From: Enterococcus faecalis
GTDB lineage: Bacteria; Bacillota; Bacilli; Lactobacillales; Enterococcaceae
Length of the DNA: 64,000 nucleotides
Assembly (NCBI RefSeq): GCF_029024925.1
Contig: NZ_CP118962.1
Span: forward strand, 1,024,001 to 1,088,000
Direction of reading: 5' to 3'
Under the pieces are notes generated by a model. The model made no database searches. It saw nothing but the letters and a program-made list of their open reading frames with translations, and was not told where the DNA came from. Positions 47,338 through 56,017 of the stretch are shown in pieces (the stretch's first letter is position 1; every line of letters begins with the position of its first letter). The translations under genes were made by a program, and so were the position numbers.

Positions 47338-47478
47338 GGTTAAAATAATACTTTTCTATGAAGATTCCTAAATATTGAAAGAATCATTTTTAAATTTGTG
47401 GAAAAAATAAGCAAGATTGACACTCACGTCTTGTTAAAAAAATAGATACTTAAGGCGTGATAGTTTGGAGTTGAAAAT

Positions 47479-48969
47479 GTGACTACTTTGTTAGATGAAT
47501 TATTAGACCAAGAATTCCGAGATAAATTACTTATTTATCAAACTTTTATGAATAGTGAAGGTCCATTATTAAAAGAAGAATTTTATGGATATTTTGATTT
47601 ATCCACTCAAAAGTTAGAATCGTTGTGCCGTCAAATAAATTATGAATGTACACAGATTTCTTCAAGGAGTCAAATTCTTTTTCCAGCTAAAGGACTGATT
47701 AGTGCGCAAAAATTATCGCAAATTGATTATCAAGCCTTAAGAAAATATTATTTTGATCAATCACTAATGGCCAAGTTGTTTCTTGATGTGGGCCTCTATC
47801 AAAAGCACACGATTCAAGAATTTTCTCAAATTCATTTTATGAGCAAAAGCAAAATTTATGCCTTCTCGTATAAACTAAATCTGATTTTAGCTAATTGGCG
47901 TATTAAATTAAAGTCAACAGGCTTGGTTGGAGAAGAGAAAAATATCCGAAGTTTTTGTTTTCAATGCTTGTATTATTTTTATGGAAGTAATCAAGAAAGG
48001 CTGCCTAACATTTTGCTGGAAAATAGTCCTGGCATTAAACAATTTATAAACGATCTACAATTGATGTATCAAAGAACGTTTAGTCTTAATCAAAGCGCAC
48101 AACTATTTATTCTTTTAACGATTCAACGTTTTCGTGTATTTTCTGATCATGTAGTGGACTCTTTTACGGAAGTTCATGTGCCTAGCTGTTTACAGCATGC
48201 GTTTGAAAAAATTTATACAAGCGAAACCCCTCTTTTTAAAGAGGATTTTGGCAAAGAGACTTCATATATTTTTCTTTTTTTAAGTTTAAATGAATACATT
48301 GATAGTCCGATTGTTTTTCCAGACAAGTTAACCATGTTAGACGAATTTATTGATCATATGAATAGTGTTATTCCTTTCTTTGAAAAGCGAATTACGGTGG
48401 AAACAAAAGAAAAATTAAAGTTGATTTGTTATCGCTGGGACCGCCTATACTTTTCAGTGGCTGCATTTATTCCCGCCAAGCAGAGCAGTTTCTTTGAAGA
48501 GCGGTTTCCTCAAATTCATCGCGCCTTAGATGGTTTTATACAAAAGACAGAGTCGCTGTATCAAAAACGATTTTTAATGTATGAACGCGTGCATCTATAC
48601 TATGATTTTATGTTTTGTTTGTTAAATGATCGGTCTTTTTGCGCAATTGAAAAAACGATTCATGTATTTGTTGATTTTTCTGGTGGGGAGGATTATAACC
48701 GCTTTATTGCAAAAATTATTGCTTCTTTCAATTATATGGATGTGATGATTGATCACAAATTAACCTTAGAAACCGATTTGTATTTGTCCGATTTTTATAG
48801 TTCGAAAGTACGGTGTCGTCAATTGACATGGCGTCATTTGCCGGAAACAAAAGATTGGCAAGTATTTGCTGAGGTAGTCAGAGAACTAAGAAAGGGAGAG
48901 ACTCAGAAAAATGAGCACTATGGGAGAGACCCAATCGAGATGTGGCGAGAACAAGAATACGAAGGATAG
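47479..48969 (+). CDS. Mga-like helix-turn-helix transcriptional regulator
   Basis: A 496-residue protein of the Mga/AtxA type. N-terminal winged-helix regions are at about 20-70 and 100-160 (FSQIHFMSKSKIYAFSYKLN), followed by a long helical part like degenerate PTS regulatory domains and a C-terminal EIIB-like segment (KTIHVFVDFSGGEDYNRFIAKIIASF). Such proteins respond to sugar status and control surface or virulence genes. The GTG start has TTGGAGTTG upstream. The 3' end overlaps the next gene. Confidence 0.82.
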   Translation: MTTLLDELLDQEFRDKLLIYQTFMNSEGPLLKEEFYGYFDLSTQKLESLCRQINYECTQISSRSQILFPAKGLISAQKLSQIDYQALRKYYFDQSLMAKLFLDVGLYQKHTIQEFSQIHFMSKSKIYAFSYKLNLILANWRIKLKSTGLVGEEKNIRSFCFQCLYYFYGSNQERLPNILLENSPGIKQFINDLQLMYQRTFSLNQSAQLFILLTIQRFRVFSDHVVDSFTEVHVPSCLQHAFEKIYTSETPLFKEDFGKETSYIFLFLSLNEYIDSPIVFPDKLTMLDEFIDHMNSVIPFFEKRITVETKEKLKLICYRWDRLYFSVAAFIPAKQSSFFEERFPQIHRALDGFIQKTESLYQKRFLMYERVHLYYDFMFCLLNDRSFCAIEKTIHVFVDFSGGEDYNRFIAKIIASFNYMDVMIDHKLTLETDLYLSDFYSSKVRCRQLTWRHLPETKDWQVFAEVVRELRKGETQKNEHYGRDPIEMWREQEYEG

Positions 48970-49594
48970 TCAATTGAGACAAGCAGGTAACTATAAAGAT
49001 TTAACTGGTCAAAAGTTTGGTGAGTTGACAGTAGTAGCACCAACGGCAAAAAGAAAAGAAGGGCTAATTGTTTGGGCCTGTCGCTGTTCTTGTGGGAGCT
49101 ATACAGAAGCTTCAAGAAGACAACTAATTCGTGGGTATCGAACCAAATGTGCGCACCATCGCTATCAAACAATGTTGAAAAAAAACTATCATGAATTAGT
49201 CGTGGTACGGATCGAAAGTATTCAACAGACAATGAAAGCGTATTGTCTGTGTTCGTGCGGACAATCTTGCTGGGTTCGCTGTGAAAATTTGTTGAATGGC
49301 CATACCAAAAGTTGCGGTCATCGTAAAAAGAAGGATTACCGACAAAGAGTTGCTGGTGTAATTCCAGGGAAGTTGCAAAGTAAACGCCCCAAAAATAATA
49401 GCAGTGGACACAAAGGGGTGAGCCAGACCGCTTCTGGGAAATGGCTGGCTTATATCTCTTTGAAAGGCAAGCGCCATAACTTAGGTATCTTTACGAAAAA
49501 AAGTGAAGCAATTTTAGCAAGAAAATTAGCAGAACGTCGTCTATTTCAACCAATTTTACAACAAGAAATAGTGACTATAAATAAGGAAGATTAG
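48911..49594 (+). CDS. AP2-domain protein with two Cys-rich zinc-knuckle-like segments
   Basis: Up to 227 residues. Two similar segments, WACRCSCGSYTEASRRQLIRG...CAHH and YCLCSCGQSCWVRCENLLNG...SCGH, carry CxCxC/H patterns likely to bind zinc. The C-terminal part (about 165-215) is an AP2-type DNA-binding domain: SGHKGVSQTASGKWLAYISL, with HNLGIFTKKSEAILARKLAE. AP2 domains of this sort are common in phage homing nucleases, but no nuclease motif is seen here. The start is uncertain: ATG 48911 overlaps the Mga-like gene by 59 bases; TTG 48974 has a GAAGGAT site and begins just before the conserved part. Product function is unknown, probably DNA-binding. Confidence 0.75.
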   Translation: MSTMGETQSRCGENKNTKDSQLRQAGNYKDLTGQKFGELTVVAPTAKRKEGLIVWACRCSCGSYTEASRRQLIRGYRTKCAHHRYQTMLKKNYHELVVVRIESIQQTMKAYCLCSCGQSCWVRCENLLNGHTKSCGHRKKKDYRQRVAGVIPGKLQSKRPKNNSSGHKGVSQTASGKWLAYISLKGKRHNLGIFTKKSEAILARKLAERRLFQPILQQEIVTINKED

Positions 49595-49614
49595 CAACAG
49601 AGAGGATGCGAAAG

Positions 49615-49710
49615 ATGTTAGCAGGCTTATTTTCAGTAACTGGAATGATTTTATTGGGGATTTTATTTTGCTTAATTGGTTATCAAACGTTTCGAAAACA
49701 TCATCATTAA
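49615..49710 (+). CDS. 31-residue single-span membrane peptide
   Basis: A short open frame: ATG with AGAGAGGATGCGAAAG upstream, stop TAA at 49710. The peptide starts MLAGLFSVTGMILLGILF, forms one membrane helix, and ends in a basic tail TFRKHHH. It lies 20 bases after the AP2 gene and is followed by a strong terminator, so it is probably the last gene of that unit. The good ribosome site and exact fit before the terminator argue for a real gene. Function unknown. Confidence 0.6.
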   Translation: MLAGLFSVTGMILLGILFCLIGYQTFRKHHH

Positions 49711-49724
49711 GAGAAGAATGTTCT

Positions 49725-49767
49725 AGCTAGATAATTTCATCGACAGATGAAATTATCTAGCTTTTTT
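49725..49767 (+). terminator. Terminator after the Mga/AP2/small peptide genes
   Basis: AGCTAGATAATTTCATC and GATGAAATTATCTAGCT form a perfect 17-base-pair stem around GACA, then TTTTTT. Confidence 0.85.
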
Positions 49768-49917
49768 TATAAAAAAGCTAAGAAAAGGATAAGAGATTGT
49801 GGAAATTCTTTAGGTTGTTTAACAAAGCCTTAATTTCCTTTGTTTTAGATTGTGGTTAAAAAGATTTTTCTCTATACTAAGTCTTCGGAAATCAAAGAAA
49901 AGAAAGGAGCGAGTGAT

Positions 49918-50742
49918 GTGGTTAAAAAAATTGGTTTAAGTATAATGCTCTTATTTTTTTTCTTAATTATCGCACTCCCAATCTATGCGTGGAAGATTGA
50001 GCCGAATTTAGTTCACGTTAATCAGGTGACTTTGGGAAAGAAAAATCAACGAGAACCATTGAATGTTGTGCAACTTTCGGATATACAAGTTTCAGAATTT
50101 TATGAGACGAAGCGGTTAGATAAAGTCATAAAAAAAGTCAATCGTGAAAAACCAGATATTATCGTTTTTACAGGTGATTTATTTGACAATTATGCCAAAA
50201 ATCCGCAACAAAAAGAACCGATGATTGAAAAATTAAAACAGTTGCAAGCGACAATTGGGAAATATGCAGTTTGGGGAAATCATGATTACGGTGGCGGTGC
50301 TTCTTCGGTGTATGATGAAGTCATGGAGGCCAGTGGCTTTACCGTTATGAAAAACCAAGGAGAAACAGTAACCTTAGCAGATGGACGCCGTCTTTTTATT
50401 GGTGGTTTAGATGACTCGTTATTAGGAAATCCTTCCGTTTCAGAAACATTGTCCTATCGAGAAACGTATGACTATGCGTTATTAATGACCCATGAACCAG
50501 ATGTCGCGGATGCATTTGTTGGTACGGGTACACAGTTAGTTTTAGCAGGACATAGCCATGGCGGACAAATTTGGATTCCTTTATATCCAATCACAAATGT
50601 TTTAGCTGAAAAGTATACCAGAGGATTGTATCAGTTGGATCAAGAAACGCAACTATATGTTAATACAGGCTTAGGGACGACCGCCATTCATGCCCGTTTT
50701 GGGGTGATCCCTGAAATTACACATTTTACTATCTATATTTAA
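49918..50742 (+). CDS. Membrane-anchored metallophosphoesterase (YkuE/YaeI-like)
   Basis: A 274-residue protein with one N-terminal membrane helix (about 5-25) and a calcineurin-like phosphoesterase domain: LSDIQVSEF, FTGDLFDNY, WGNHDYGGG, MTHEPD and LAGHSHGGQIWIP. The GTG at 49918 follows AAAGGAGCGAGTG; a longer frame from 49852 begins in the leader. SDIQ replaces the more common SDLH in the first motif. The domain probably faces outward; the substrate may be a lipid-linked phosphate such as UDP-diacylglucosamine in related enzymes, but this is not established here. Confidence 0.87.
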   Translation: MVKKIGLSIMLLFFFLIIALPIYAWKIEPNLVHVNQVTLGKKNQREPLNVVQLSDIQVSEFYETKRLDKVIKKVNREKPDIIVFTGDLFDNYAKNPQQKEPMIEKLKQLQATIGKYAVWGNHDYGGGASSVYDEVMEASGFTVMKNQGETVTLADGRRLFIGGLDDSLLGNPSVSETLSYRETYDYALLMTHEPDVADAFVGTGTQLVLAGHSHGGQIWIPLYPITNVLAEKYTRGLYQLDQETQLYVNTGLGTTAIHARFGVIPEITHFTIYI

Positions 50743-50772
50743 AAAGTCTGGTCAATCCGACCAGACTTTTTT
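50741..50772 (+). terminator. Terminator after the phosphoesterase gene
   Basis: AAAAAGTCTGGTC pairs with GACCAGACTTTTT around AATCC. Confidence 0.85.
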
Positions 50773-50819
50773 CTGTTATTTAACAGAATTATTTTTAAGA
50801 AAAAGATGTTCATATTTTG

Positions 50820-50833
50820 GTGAAACGTTTCTA
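50820..50833. promoter_or_regulatory. Upstream LacI-type operator O2
   Basis: GTGAAACGTTTCTA with the palindromic core GAAACGTTTC. It is the exact reverse complement of the operator at 50998. It does not fit the cre consensus, whose half-sites are one base further apart. The likely ligand is the LacI regulator encoded at 62226. Confidence 0.75.
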
Positions 50834-50961
50834 TAAAATGCTTTAAAATATCTAGAAAAGAGTATTTTTATGGAAAAAGAAGCAGGGGAAATAATTTCTT
50901 TATAAATGGTCTATAGCGCTTTTTAATGCTGTTATTTTTAAATAAAACCACAATGTAAGGG

Positions 50962-50990
50962 TTTACAACCGTTTGAAGTGAATGTATAAT
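50962..50990 (+). promoter_or_regulatory. Promoter of the glucan-utilisation operon
   Basis: TTTACA (50962-50967), exactly 17 bases, then TATAAT (50985-50990), 44 bases upstream of the first permease gene. The downstream operator begins at the predicted transcription start. Confidence 0.8.
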
Positions 50991-50997
50991 CTGTTTG

Positions 50998-51011
50998 TAG
51001 AAACGTTTCAC
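50998..51011. promoter_or_regulatory. Downstream LacI-type operator O1
   Basis: TAGAAACGTTTCAC covers about +1 to +14 of the predicted transcript, a position that would block initiation. The core centre is 178 bp from that of the upstream copy, close to 17 helical turns. Confidence 0.8.
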
Positions 51012-51033
51012 TAAAAAGAAAGGAACCCTGCTT

Positions 51034-51945
51034 ATGAAAAAACTAAAAAAGTTTTATGATCAGCGGCAATTGCATTGGATGGTACTTCCGGGTGTAGCAT
51101 TCATGATTGTCTTTAACTACATTCCAATTTATGGAATTATCATTGCTTTTAAAAATTATACGATTGTTGACACGGTTTCTTCTGCACCATGGGTTGGACT
51201 TGAAAATTTTCGAATCATTATGGAAGATAGTTTTTTTTGGGAAGCAGTTCGTAATACCTTAGCGATTAGTTTAATGAAACTTTTTTTAGGATTCGCTATT
51301 CCGATTATCTTAGCGGTAATGATTTTTGAAATGAGAGATGGACATTTAAAAAAAGTGATTCAGACAATTTCTTATATTCCGCACTTTTTTTCTTGGATCG
51401 TTTTAGGCGGGATGTTGATTTCGTGGCTTTCAACAAATGGCTTTATCAACCAAGTCATGATGTCGTTAGGCTTAATGAATCAGGGCGTCAATCATTTGTT
51501 AGATCCTGATAAGTATTGGTGGATTGCTGTTCTTTCTGATTTGTGGAAAGAAGTAGGTTGGGGCACGATTCTCTATCTTGCTGGTATGTCTCGCATTGAT
51601 CCAACGTTTTATGAAGCCGCGAGAATTGATGGTGCTTCAAAATTAACACAAATCCGAACGATTACTTTGCCCTTATTAGCGCCGATTATTTCGTTGAACT
51701 TAATTCTAAATGTTAGCGGTTTATTGGGATCGAACTTAGATCAAACGTTGGTTTTAATGAATGCTCAAAACCAAAACAAATCAGAAGTAATTAATTCATT
51801 TGTTTATCGTATGGGGCTAACGCAAGGGGACTTTTCTTATGCGACGGCAGTTGGTTTAGGGATTTCTGTTATTTCAATTGTTTTATTAGTCATTACAGAT
51901 CGCATTACTAGAAAAATGAACAATGGTCGGTCGGTTATTTTATAA
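51034..51945 (+). CDS. Carbohydrate ABC transporter permease (LplB type)
   Basis: A 303-residue permease with six membrane helices. The EAA loop is YEAARIDGASKLTQIRTITLPLLAP. N-terminal VFNYIPIYGIIIAFKNY is typical of the LplB/YteP group that imports oligosaccharides. First gene of the operon; AAAGGAACC precedes the ATG. No ATPase gene is in the operon, so a shared MsmK-type ATPase elsewhere is needed. Confidence 0.9.
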   Translation: MKKLKKFYDQRQLHWMVLPGVAFMIVFNYIPIYGIIIAFKNYTIVDTVSSAPWVGLENFRIIMEDSFFWEAVRNTLAISLMKLFLGFAIPIILAVMIFEMRDGHLKKVIQTISYIPHFFSWIVLGGMLISWLSTNGFINQVMMSLGLMNQGVNHLLDPDKYWWIAVLSDLWKEVGWGTILYLAGMSRIDPTFYEAARIDGASKLTQIRTITLPLLAPIISLNLILNVSGLLGSNLDQTLVLMNAQNQNKSEVINSFVYRMGLTQGDFSYATAVGLGISVISIVLLVITDRITRKMNNGRSVIL

Positions 51946-51959
51946 AGGAGGCAACAGCT

Positions 51960-52841
51960 GTGATTAAAAGAAAATCAAAAGAAAACAAATGGTTTTACTT
52001 TTTCAATACGTTAATTCTTGTGTTGTTTTCTTTATTAATTATCGTGCCAATTTGGAATATTTTAGTTTCCTCAGTTTCGTCAAGTTCGGGTTTAGCCGGT
52101 AAAGGCTTGGTTTTATGGCCGAAAGGATTTACGCTAGAAAATTATCGGAAAGTTTTTTCGGATAGTAGCATTCCGCGAGCGTTTTTGATTTCTGTTTTAA
52201 AAACAGTCATCGGTGCGTCGACGCATACGCTGTTCTGTGCAATTGTTGCTTATGGACTTAGTAAATCTAGACTAGTCGGGCGTAATATTTATACAACGAT
52301 GGGTGTCATTACAATGTACTTTGGTGGGGGCATGATTCCCACGTATCTTTTGATTAAGTCATTAGGACTCTTAGATACCTTCTGGGTATATATCATTCCA
52401 GCTTTATTTAGCTATTATGATGTAGTTATCTTAATGAACTTTTTCCGAGAAATTCCACCATCTTTAGAAGAATCCGCCAAAATAGACGGCGCCAGTGAAT
52501 TTCAAATTTTTTATAAAATCTTTTTACCTTTAACAAAACCGGCATTAGCCACCATTATTTTATTTAACGGGGTAGGTCAATGGAATGACTTTATGACCAC
52601 GAAATTATACATTACCAAAGAATATCTGTATCCATTGCAGATGAAAATTTATGAAATTATTGTTCAATCCAACTTGAGTACCATGACAGAGAGCGGCAGT
52701 ACAGATATGGTGGTGCAGGCAACGACACGTGGTGTTCAGCTGGCAACAATTGTCATTACAACGATACCAATTTTAATCATTTATCCATTACTACAAAAAC
52801 ACTTTATCGGCGGTATGATGGCCGGTGCAGTAAAAGAATAA
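51960..52841 (+). CDS. Carbohydrate ABC transporter permease (LplC/YtcP type)
   Basis: A 293-residue permease with six helices. The EAA loop is EESAKIDGASEFQIFYKIFLPLTKPA. Conserved FGGGMIPTYLLIKSLGL follows the family. GTG start with AAAGGAGG upstream, 14 bases after the partner permease. Confidence 0.9.
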   Translation: MIKRKSKENKWFYFFNTLILVLFSLLIIVPIWNILVSSVSSSSGLAGKGLVLWPKGFTLENYRKVFSDSSIPRAFLISVLKTVIGASTHTLFCAIVAYGLSKSRLVGRNIYTTMGVITMYFGGGMIPTYLLIKSLGLLDTFWVYIIPALFSYYDVVILMNFFREIPPSLEESAKIDGASEFQIFYKIFLPLTKPALATIILFNGVGQWNDFMTTKLYITKEYLYPLQMKIYEIIVQSNLSTMTESGSTDMVVQATTRGVQLATIVITTIPILIIYPLLQKHFIGGMMAGAVKE

Positions 52842-52858
52842 AGAAAGTAGGGAACAAT

Positions 52859-54457
52859 ATGAAAAAAGTTTTAGGCGGTTTATTGGTGGCAACGGCGGTC
52901 GTTAGTTTAGCGGCCTGTAGCGGTGGGGAAAAGAAAGCTAGCTCAGATGTCTCAATTAAGGATCGGTATGAATTAGATGAAAAGACGCCTGCTTGGAAGT
53001 TAGATAAGAAGAAAGAACCGACCAAGATTAAATGGTATATTAACTCAGATTGGACGGCATTGCCTTTTGGAAAAGATGTGACCACCGCGCAGATTAAAAA
53101 AGACTTAAATGTGGATATTGAATTTATTTCCGGCGATGATTCAAAATTAAATGCCATGATTTCAAGTGGAGATATGCCTGATATCGTGACATTAACTGAA
53201 AAAACTGGACAAGCAGCATTGAAAGCAGATTCTTGGGCCTATTCTTTAAACGATTTAGCTAAAAAATATGACCCCTATTTAATGAAAGTTGTTAACCAAG
53301 ATACGTTTAAATGGTATGCCTTAGAGGATGGAAAAACATATGGTTACCCTAATTACTCTAATACAAAAGCGGATTATGAAAGTGGAAATATCCCAGTAAA
53401 TGATAATTTTGTTATTCGTGAAGATGTCTATAATGCATTAGGCAAGCCAGACGTTTCAACACCAGAAAATTTTGAAAAAGTCATGCAACAGATTAAAGAA
53501 AAATATCCTGAGATGACCCCAATGGGCTTCACCACAGTGGGCGATGGTGCAGGACCATTTTTAGACAAATTACAAGACTTCTTAGGTGTTCCTTTAGAGG
53601 ATAAAAATGGTAAATACTATGATCGAAATTTAGATAAAGAATACTTAGAATGGTTAAAAACATTTAATGATGTTTACCGAGCAGGCAATATTAGTGATGA
53701 TAGCTTCACAGATGATGGGGCAACGTTTGATGAAAAAGTGAAACAAGGAAATTATGCAACCATGCTCGTTGCTGGAACCAGTGGTCAAGGTGGGAACTTT
53801 ACAGAATTTATGAAAAAATCTGGCACACGTTATATAGCCATTGATGGACCAAGTAGCACTTCTGGCCGAAAACCAACATTAAATCAAACCGGCATTTCAG
53901 GTTGGTTAAGTAATTACATTACGAAAGATGCGAAAGATCCAGCGAAAGTCACTCAACTATTCACATATTTAATTGATGAACCGGGACAAATTTTAACAAA
54001 ATATGGCGTTGAAGGAGTTACTTATGCGTACAATGATCAAGGGAAAATTGATTATTTACCAGAAGTGAAAAAATTAGAACAAACAGACAATGATGCCTAC
54101 AACAAAAAATATGGCATTAGTCGTTTCCTATACTTTAACAATGACCGTGTTAATAAACTAAAAGTGCCAATGGAAAGTGCCTTAACGCAAATGCAAGAAT
54201 GGGGCAAAGGAAAATTAGTCCCACATTTCGTAATTGAAAATATTAATCCAGATGCAGGAACGCCGGAAGCTCGGGCGAATGAAGCGATTGAAACCAAACT
54301 AAATACAACCGTTATTTCAATGATTCGTGCGAAAGATGATAAAGCCTTTGACAAATCTTTAGAAGACTACAAAGCATTCTTAAAATCAAATAAATGGGAT
54401 GCAATTGAAAAAATAAAATCTGAGAAAATGGCGGAAAACAGAGACAAACTTAAGTAA
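52859..54457 (+). CDS. Oligosaccharide-binding lipoprotein (LplA type)
   Basis: A 532-residue extracellular solute-binding lipoprotein. Signal peptide MKKVLGGLLVATAVVSLAAC with Cys20 as the lipid site. The length and the IKWYINSDWTALPFG, SGDMPDIVTL and GWLSNYITKDAK segments fit the large LplA-type binding proteins. It captures the sugar for the two permeases upstream. A strong hairpin after it could boost its mRNA relative to downstream genes. Confidence 0.9.
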   Translation: MKKVLGGLLVATAVVSLAACSGGEKKASSDVSIKDRYELDEKTPAWKLDKKKEPTKIKWYINSDWTALPFGKDVTTAQIKKDLNVDIEFISGDDSKLNAMISSGDMPDIVTLTEKTGQAALKADSWAYSLNDLAKKYDPYLMKVVNQDTFKWYALEDGKTYGYPNYSNTKADYESGNIPVNDNFVIREDVYNALGKPDVSTPENFEKVMQQIKEKYPEMTPMGFTTVGDGAGPFLDKLQDFLGVPLEDKNGKYYDRNLDKEYLEWLKTFNDVYRAGNISDDSFTDDGATFDEKVKQGNYATMLVAGTSGQGGNFTEFMKKSGTRYIAIDGPSSTSGRKPTLNQTGISGWLSNYITKDAKDPAKVTQLFTYLIDEPGQILTKYGVEGVTYAYNDQGKIDYLPEVKKLEQTDNDAYNKKYGISRFLYFNNDRVNKLKVPMESALTQMQEWGKGKLVPHFVIENINPDAGTPEARANEAIETKLNTTVISMIRAKDDKAFDKSLEDYKAFLKSNKWDAIEKIKSEKMAENRDKLK

Positions 54458-54460
54458 GAG

Positions 54461-54513
54461 AGGAGGAGAGAAAAGCGGATAAAGCAACGAGAAATCCGCT
54501 TTTCTCTTTTAAT
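54461..54513 (+). promoter_or_regulatory. Shine-Dalgarno sequence separated from its start codon by a hairpin
   Basis: AGGAGG (54461-54466) is followed at once by AGAGAAAAGCGGAT (54467-54480), a 13-base loop, the perfect complement ATCCGCTTTTCTCT (54494-54507), then TTTAAT and the ATG at 54514. Linear spacing is 47 bases, but with the hairpin folded it is 6. The stem plus TTT could also act as a partial terminator. Confidence 0.65.
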
Positions 54514-55107
54514 ATGAATAAGCTATTTGCATATGAAGGTTGGTATTATCGGATTTTTTCTTTTATTGCCAACTTGATCATTATTAATTTTCTCTTTTTA
54601 ATTACCTGTATAACAGGCATCTTTAGCGGTGTCGGCTTAATTGCGTTGTATCGAACGATTTATCGTTTGTATCGTGAAAAAGATATTCCTGTTTTACGAA
54701 CGTTTTGGACAGCGTTAAAAAATAATATCATGCGAGGTTTTATTTTAACAGGTGTCTTGTTCGTTGCTTTTTTACTAGGCGGTATTGCCGTAACAAGTTT
54801 ATTTAAAATAGCCACCAGTTTAGGTTTCTTAGCTATTTTTCTATTAAGTTTTGTTGCATTATTTTTGACGAGTTTTCTTTTTCTCTTTTCCGTTTTTAAT
54901 TGGTCCGTTAAAAAGACACTAGGTGAGACGGTTTATGTGGTCTTAAGTAATAGTGCCAATGCGATTATTTTGTTTATTTTACCTCTTTTAACGTTTGTTT
55001 TTTTCTATAAGCTTAATTTGTTTTTATATATTGCGTTAGGATTCGGGACAACGGCTTTTCTTCAAGTTGCGTTTTTTCAGAAAGTGTTAGGTGTGGAACA
55101 TGAATGA
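54514..55107 (+). CDS. YesL-like membrane protein (DUF624)
   Basis: A 197-residue protein with four or five membrane helices. The start MNKLFAYEGWYYRIFSFIAN aligns with the usual DUF624 beginning, which fixes the ATG at 54514 even though no ribosome site lies in the normal position. Such proteins accompany oligosaccharide ABC importers in Firmicutes; the role is unknown. It overlaps the esterase gene by 8 bases. Confidence 0.82.
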   Translation: MNKLFAYEGWYYRIFSFIANLIIINFLFLITCITGIFSGVGLIALYRTIYRLYREKDIPVLRTFWTALKNNIMRGFILTGVLFVAFLLGGIAVTSLFKIATSLGFLAIFLLSFVALFLTSFLFLFSVFNWSVKKTLGETVYVVLSNSANAIILFILPLLTFVFFYKLNLFLYIALGFGTTAFLQVAFFQKVLGVEHE

Positions 55108-56017
55108 GTATTTTGAGTTTTGGCAAAAGACCAAGGAAGAACTTCAAAAAATACCGCTAGATATCCATCGGCGGGTCATTGACTATCCATTGGAAAATGT
55201 TCAAGTGGAACAGGTCGACTTTTTAAGTTTCCTAGGTGAGCGCATCTTTGGCTATTTGTTACTTCCTAAAACGGCGGGGAAACAGCCAATAGTGATTGAC
55301 TGTTTAGGCTATATGAATCATATTCAAGAACCTTGGCAATTTGCTCATTGGACACAAATTGGTTGTGCTTGTTTTGTCATTGATAATCGAGGTCAAGGGG
55401 GATTAACCAAAGATCGCGTGCCATATCAAACAATTTGGCATGAAGCACCAATGGGACGAGGATTTCTAGACAAAGAAGATTGGTACCAACGCCGCTTGTT
55501 TGCCGACCATTTACGTAGCGTAGAAGTGGTGCGTACCTTTACTGAAATTAATCAGGACCAAATCATTCTTCGTGGTGGTTCCCAAGGGGGTGGCGTAGTG
55601 TTAATGGTGAACAGTTTAGTCGACTTCCCGATTTTAGCTACTTTTGCAGATGTTCCAAGTCATTCTTGTTTAGAAAATCGAGTAGCAGAAGGAACGGGTT
55701 CGTATCAAATTATTCATCAGTACTTACAAGAGCATCCTCAAGCGCATGAAAAAATTGCCGCGGTTCTTCCTTATTTTGATAGTCGCCACTTTGTTTCGCA
55801 AATTAAAAATCCAGTCTTTGCTTCTGTTGGGAGTCACGATCCGATATGTCCAATGAAAGATTTTTTCCCTTCTTATCATCAGATAAAGGCAAGAAAAGCA
55901 GTCAGAGTGTATTGGAAAAAAGGCCATGGTGGCGGTGAAACAACTCAGATCCGTCGTGAAATGCGTCAAATTCAACAACTATTGCAGGAGGTTAAAAATG
56001 AAAATAGCTACGTATAA
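55100..56017 (+). CDS. Acetyl esterase of the AXE1 / CE7-like alpha/beta-hydrolase family
   Basis: A 305-residue cytosolic alpha/beta hydrolase. The nucleophile elbow is RGGSQGGG with Ser161. ASVGSHDPICPM supplies the acidic residue, and KKGHGGG the catalytic His. The family removes acetyl groups from sugars or cephalosporin C. It has no signal peptide, so it would deacetylate imported oligosaccharides. ATG 55100 follows TTAGGTGTGG; it overlaps genes on both sides. Confidence 0.85.
   Translation: MNEYFEFWQKTKEELQKIPLDIHRRVIDYPLENVQVEQVDFLSFLGERIFGYLLLPKTAGKQPIVIDCLGYMNHIQEPWQFAHWTQIGCACFVIDNRGQGGLTKDRVPYQTIWHEAPMGRGFLDKEDWYQRRLFADHLRSVEVVRTFTEINQDQIILRGGSQGGGVVLMVNSLVDFPILATFADVPSHSCLENRVAEGTGSYQIIHQYLQEHPQAHEKIAAVLPYFDSRHFVSQIKNPVFASVGSHDPICPMKDFFPSYHQIKARKAVRVYWKKGHGGGETTQIRREMRQIQQLLQEVKNENSYV

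Noticed and set aside
48911-49594. AP2 gene as an active homing endonuclease
   Set aside because: No HNH, GIY-YIG or LAGLIDADG motif is visible, and it is not inserted within a conserved gene.
50820-50833. GAAACGTTTC sites as CcpA cre boxes
   Set aside because: Aligned on the central CG, the outer TG/CA positions are one base too close for the cre consensus. A dedicated LacI operator fits better and the gene is in the operon.
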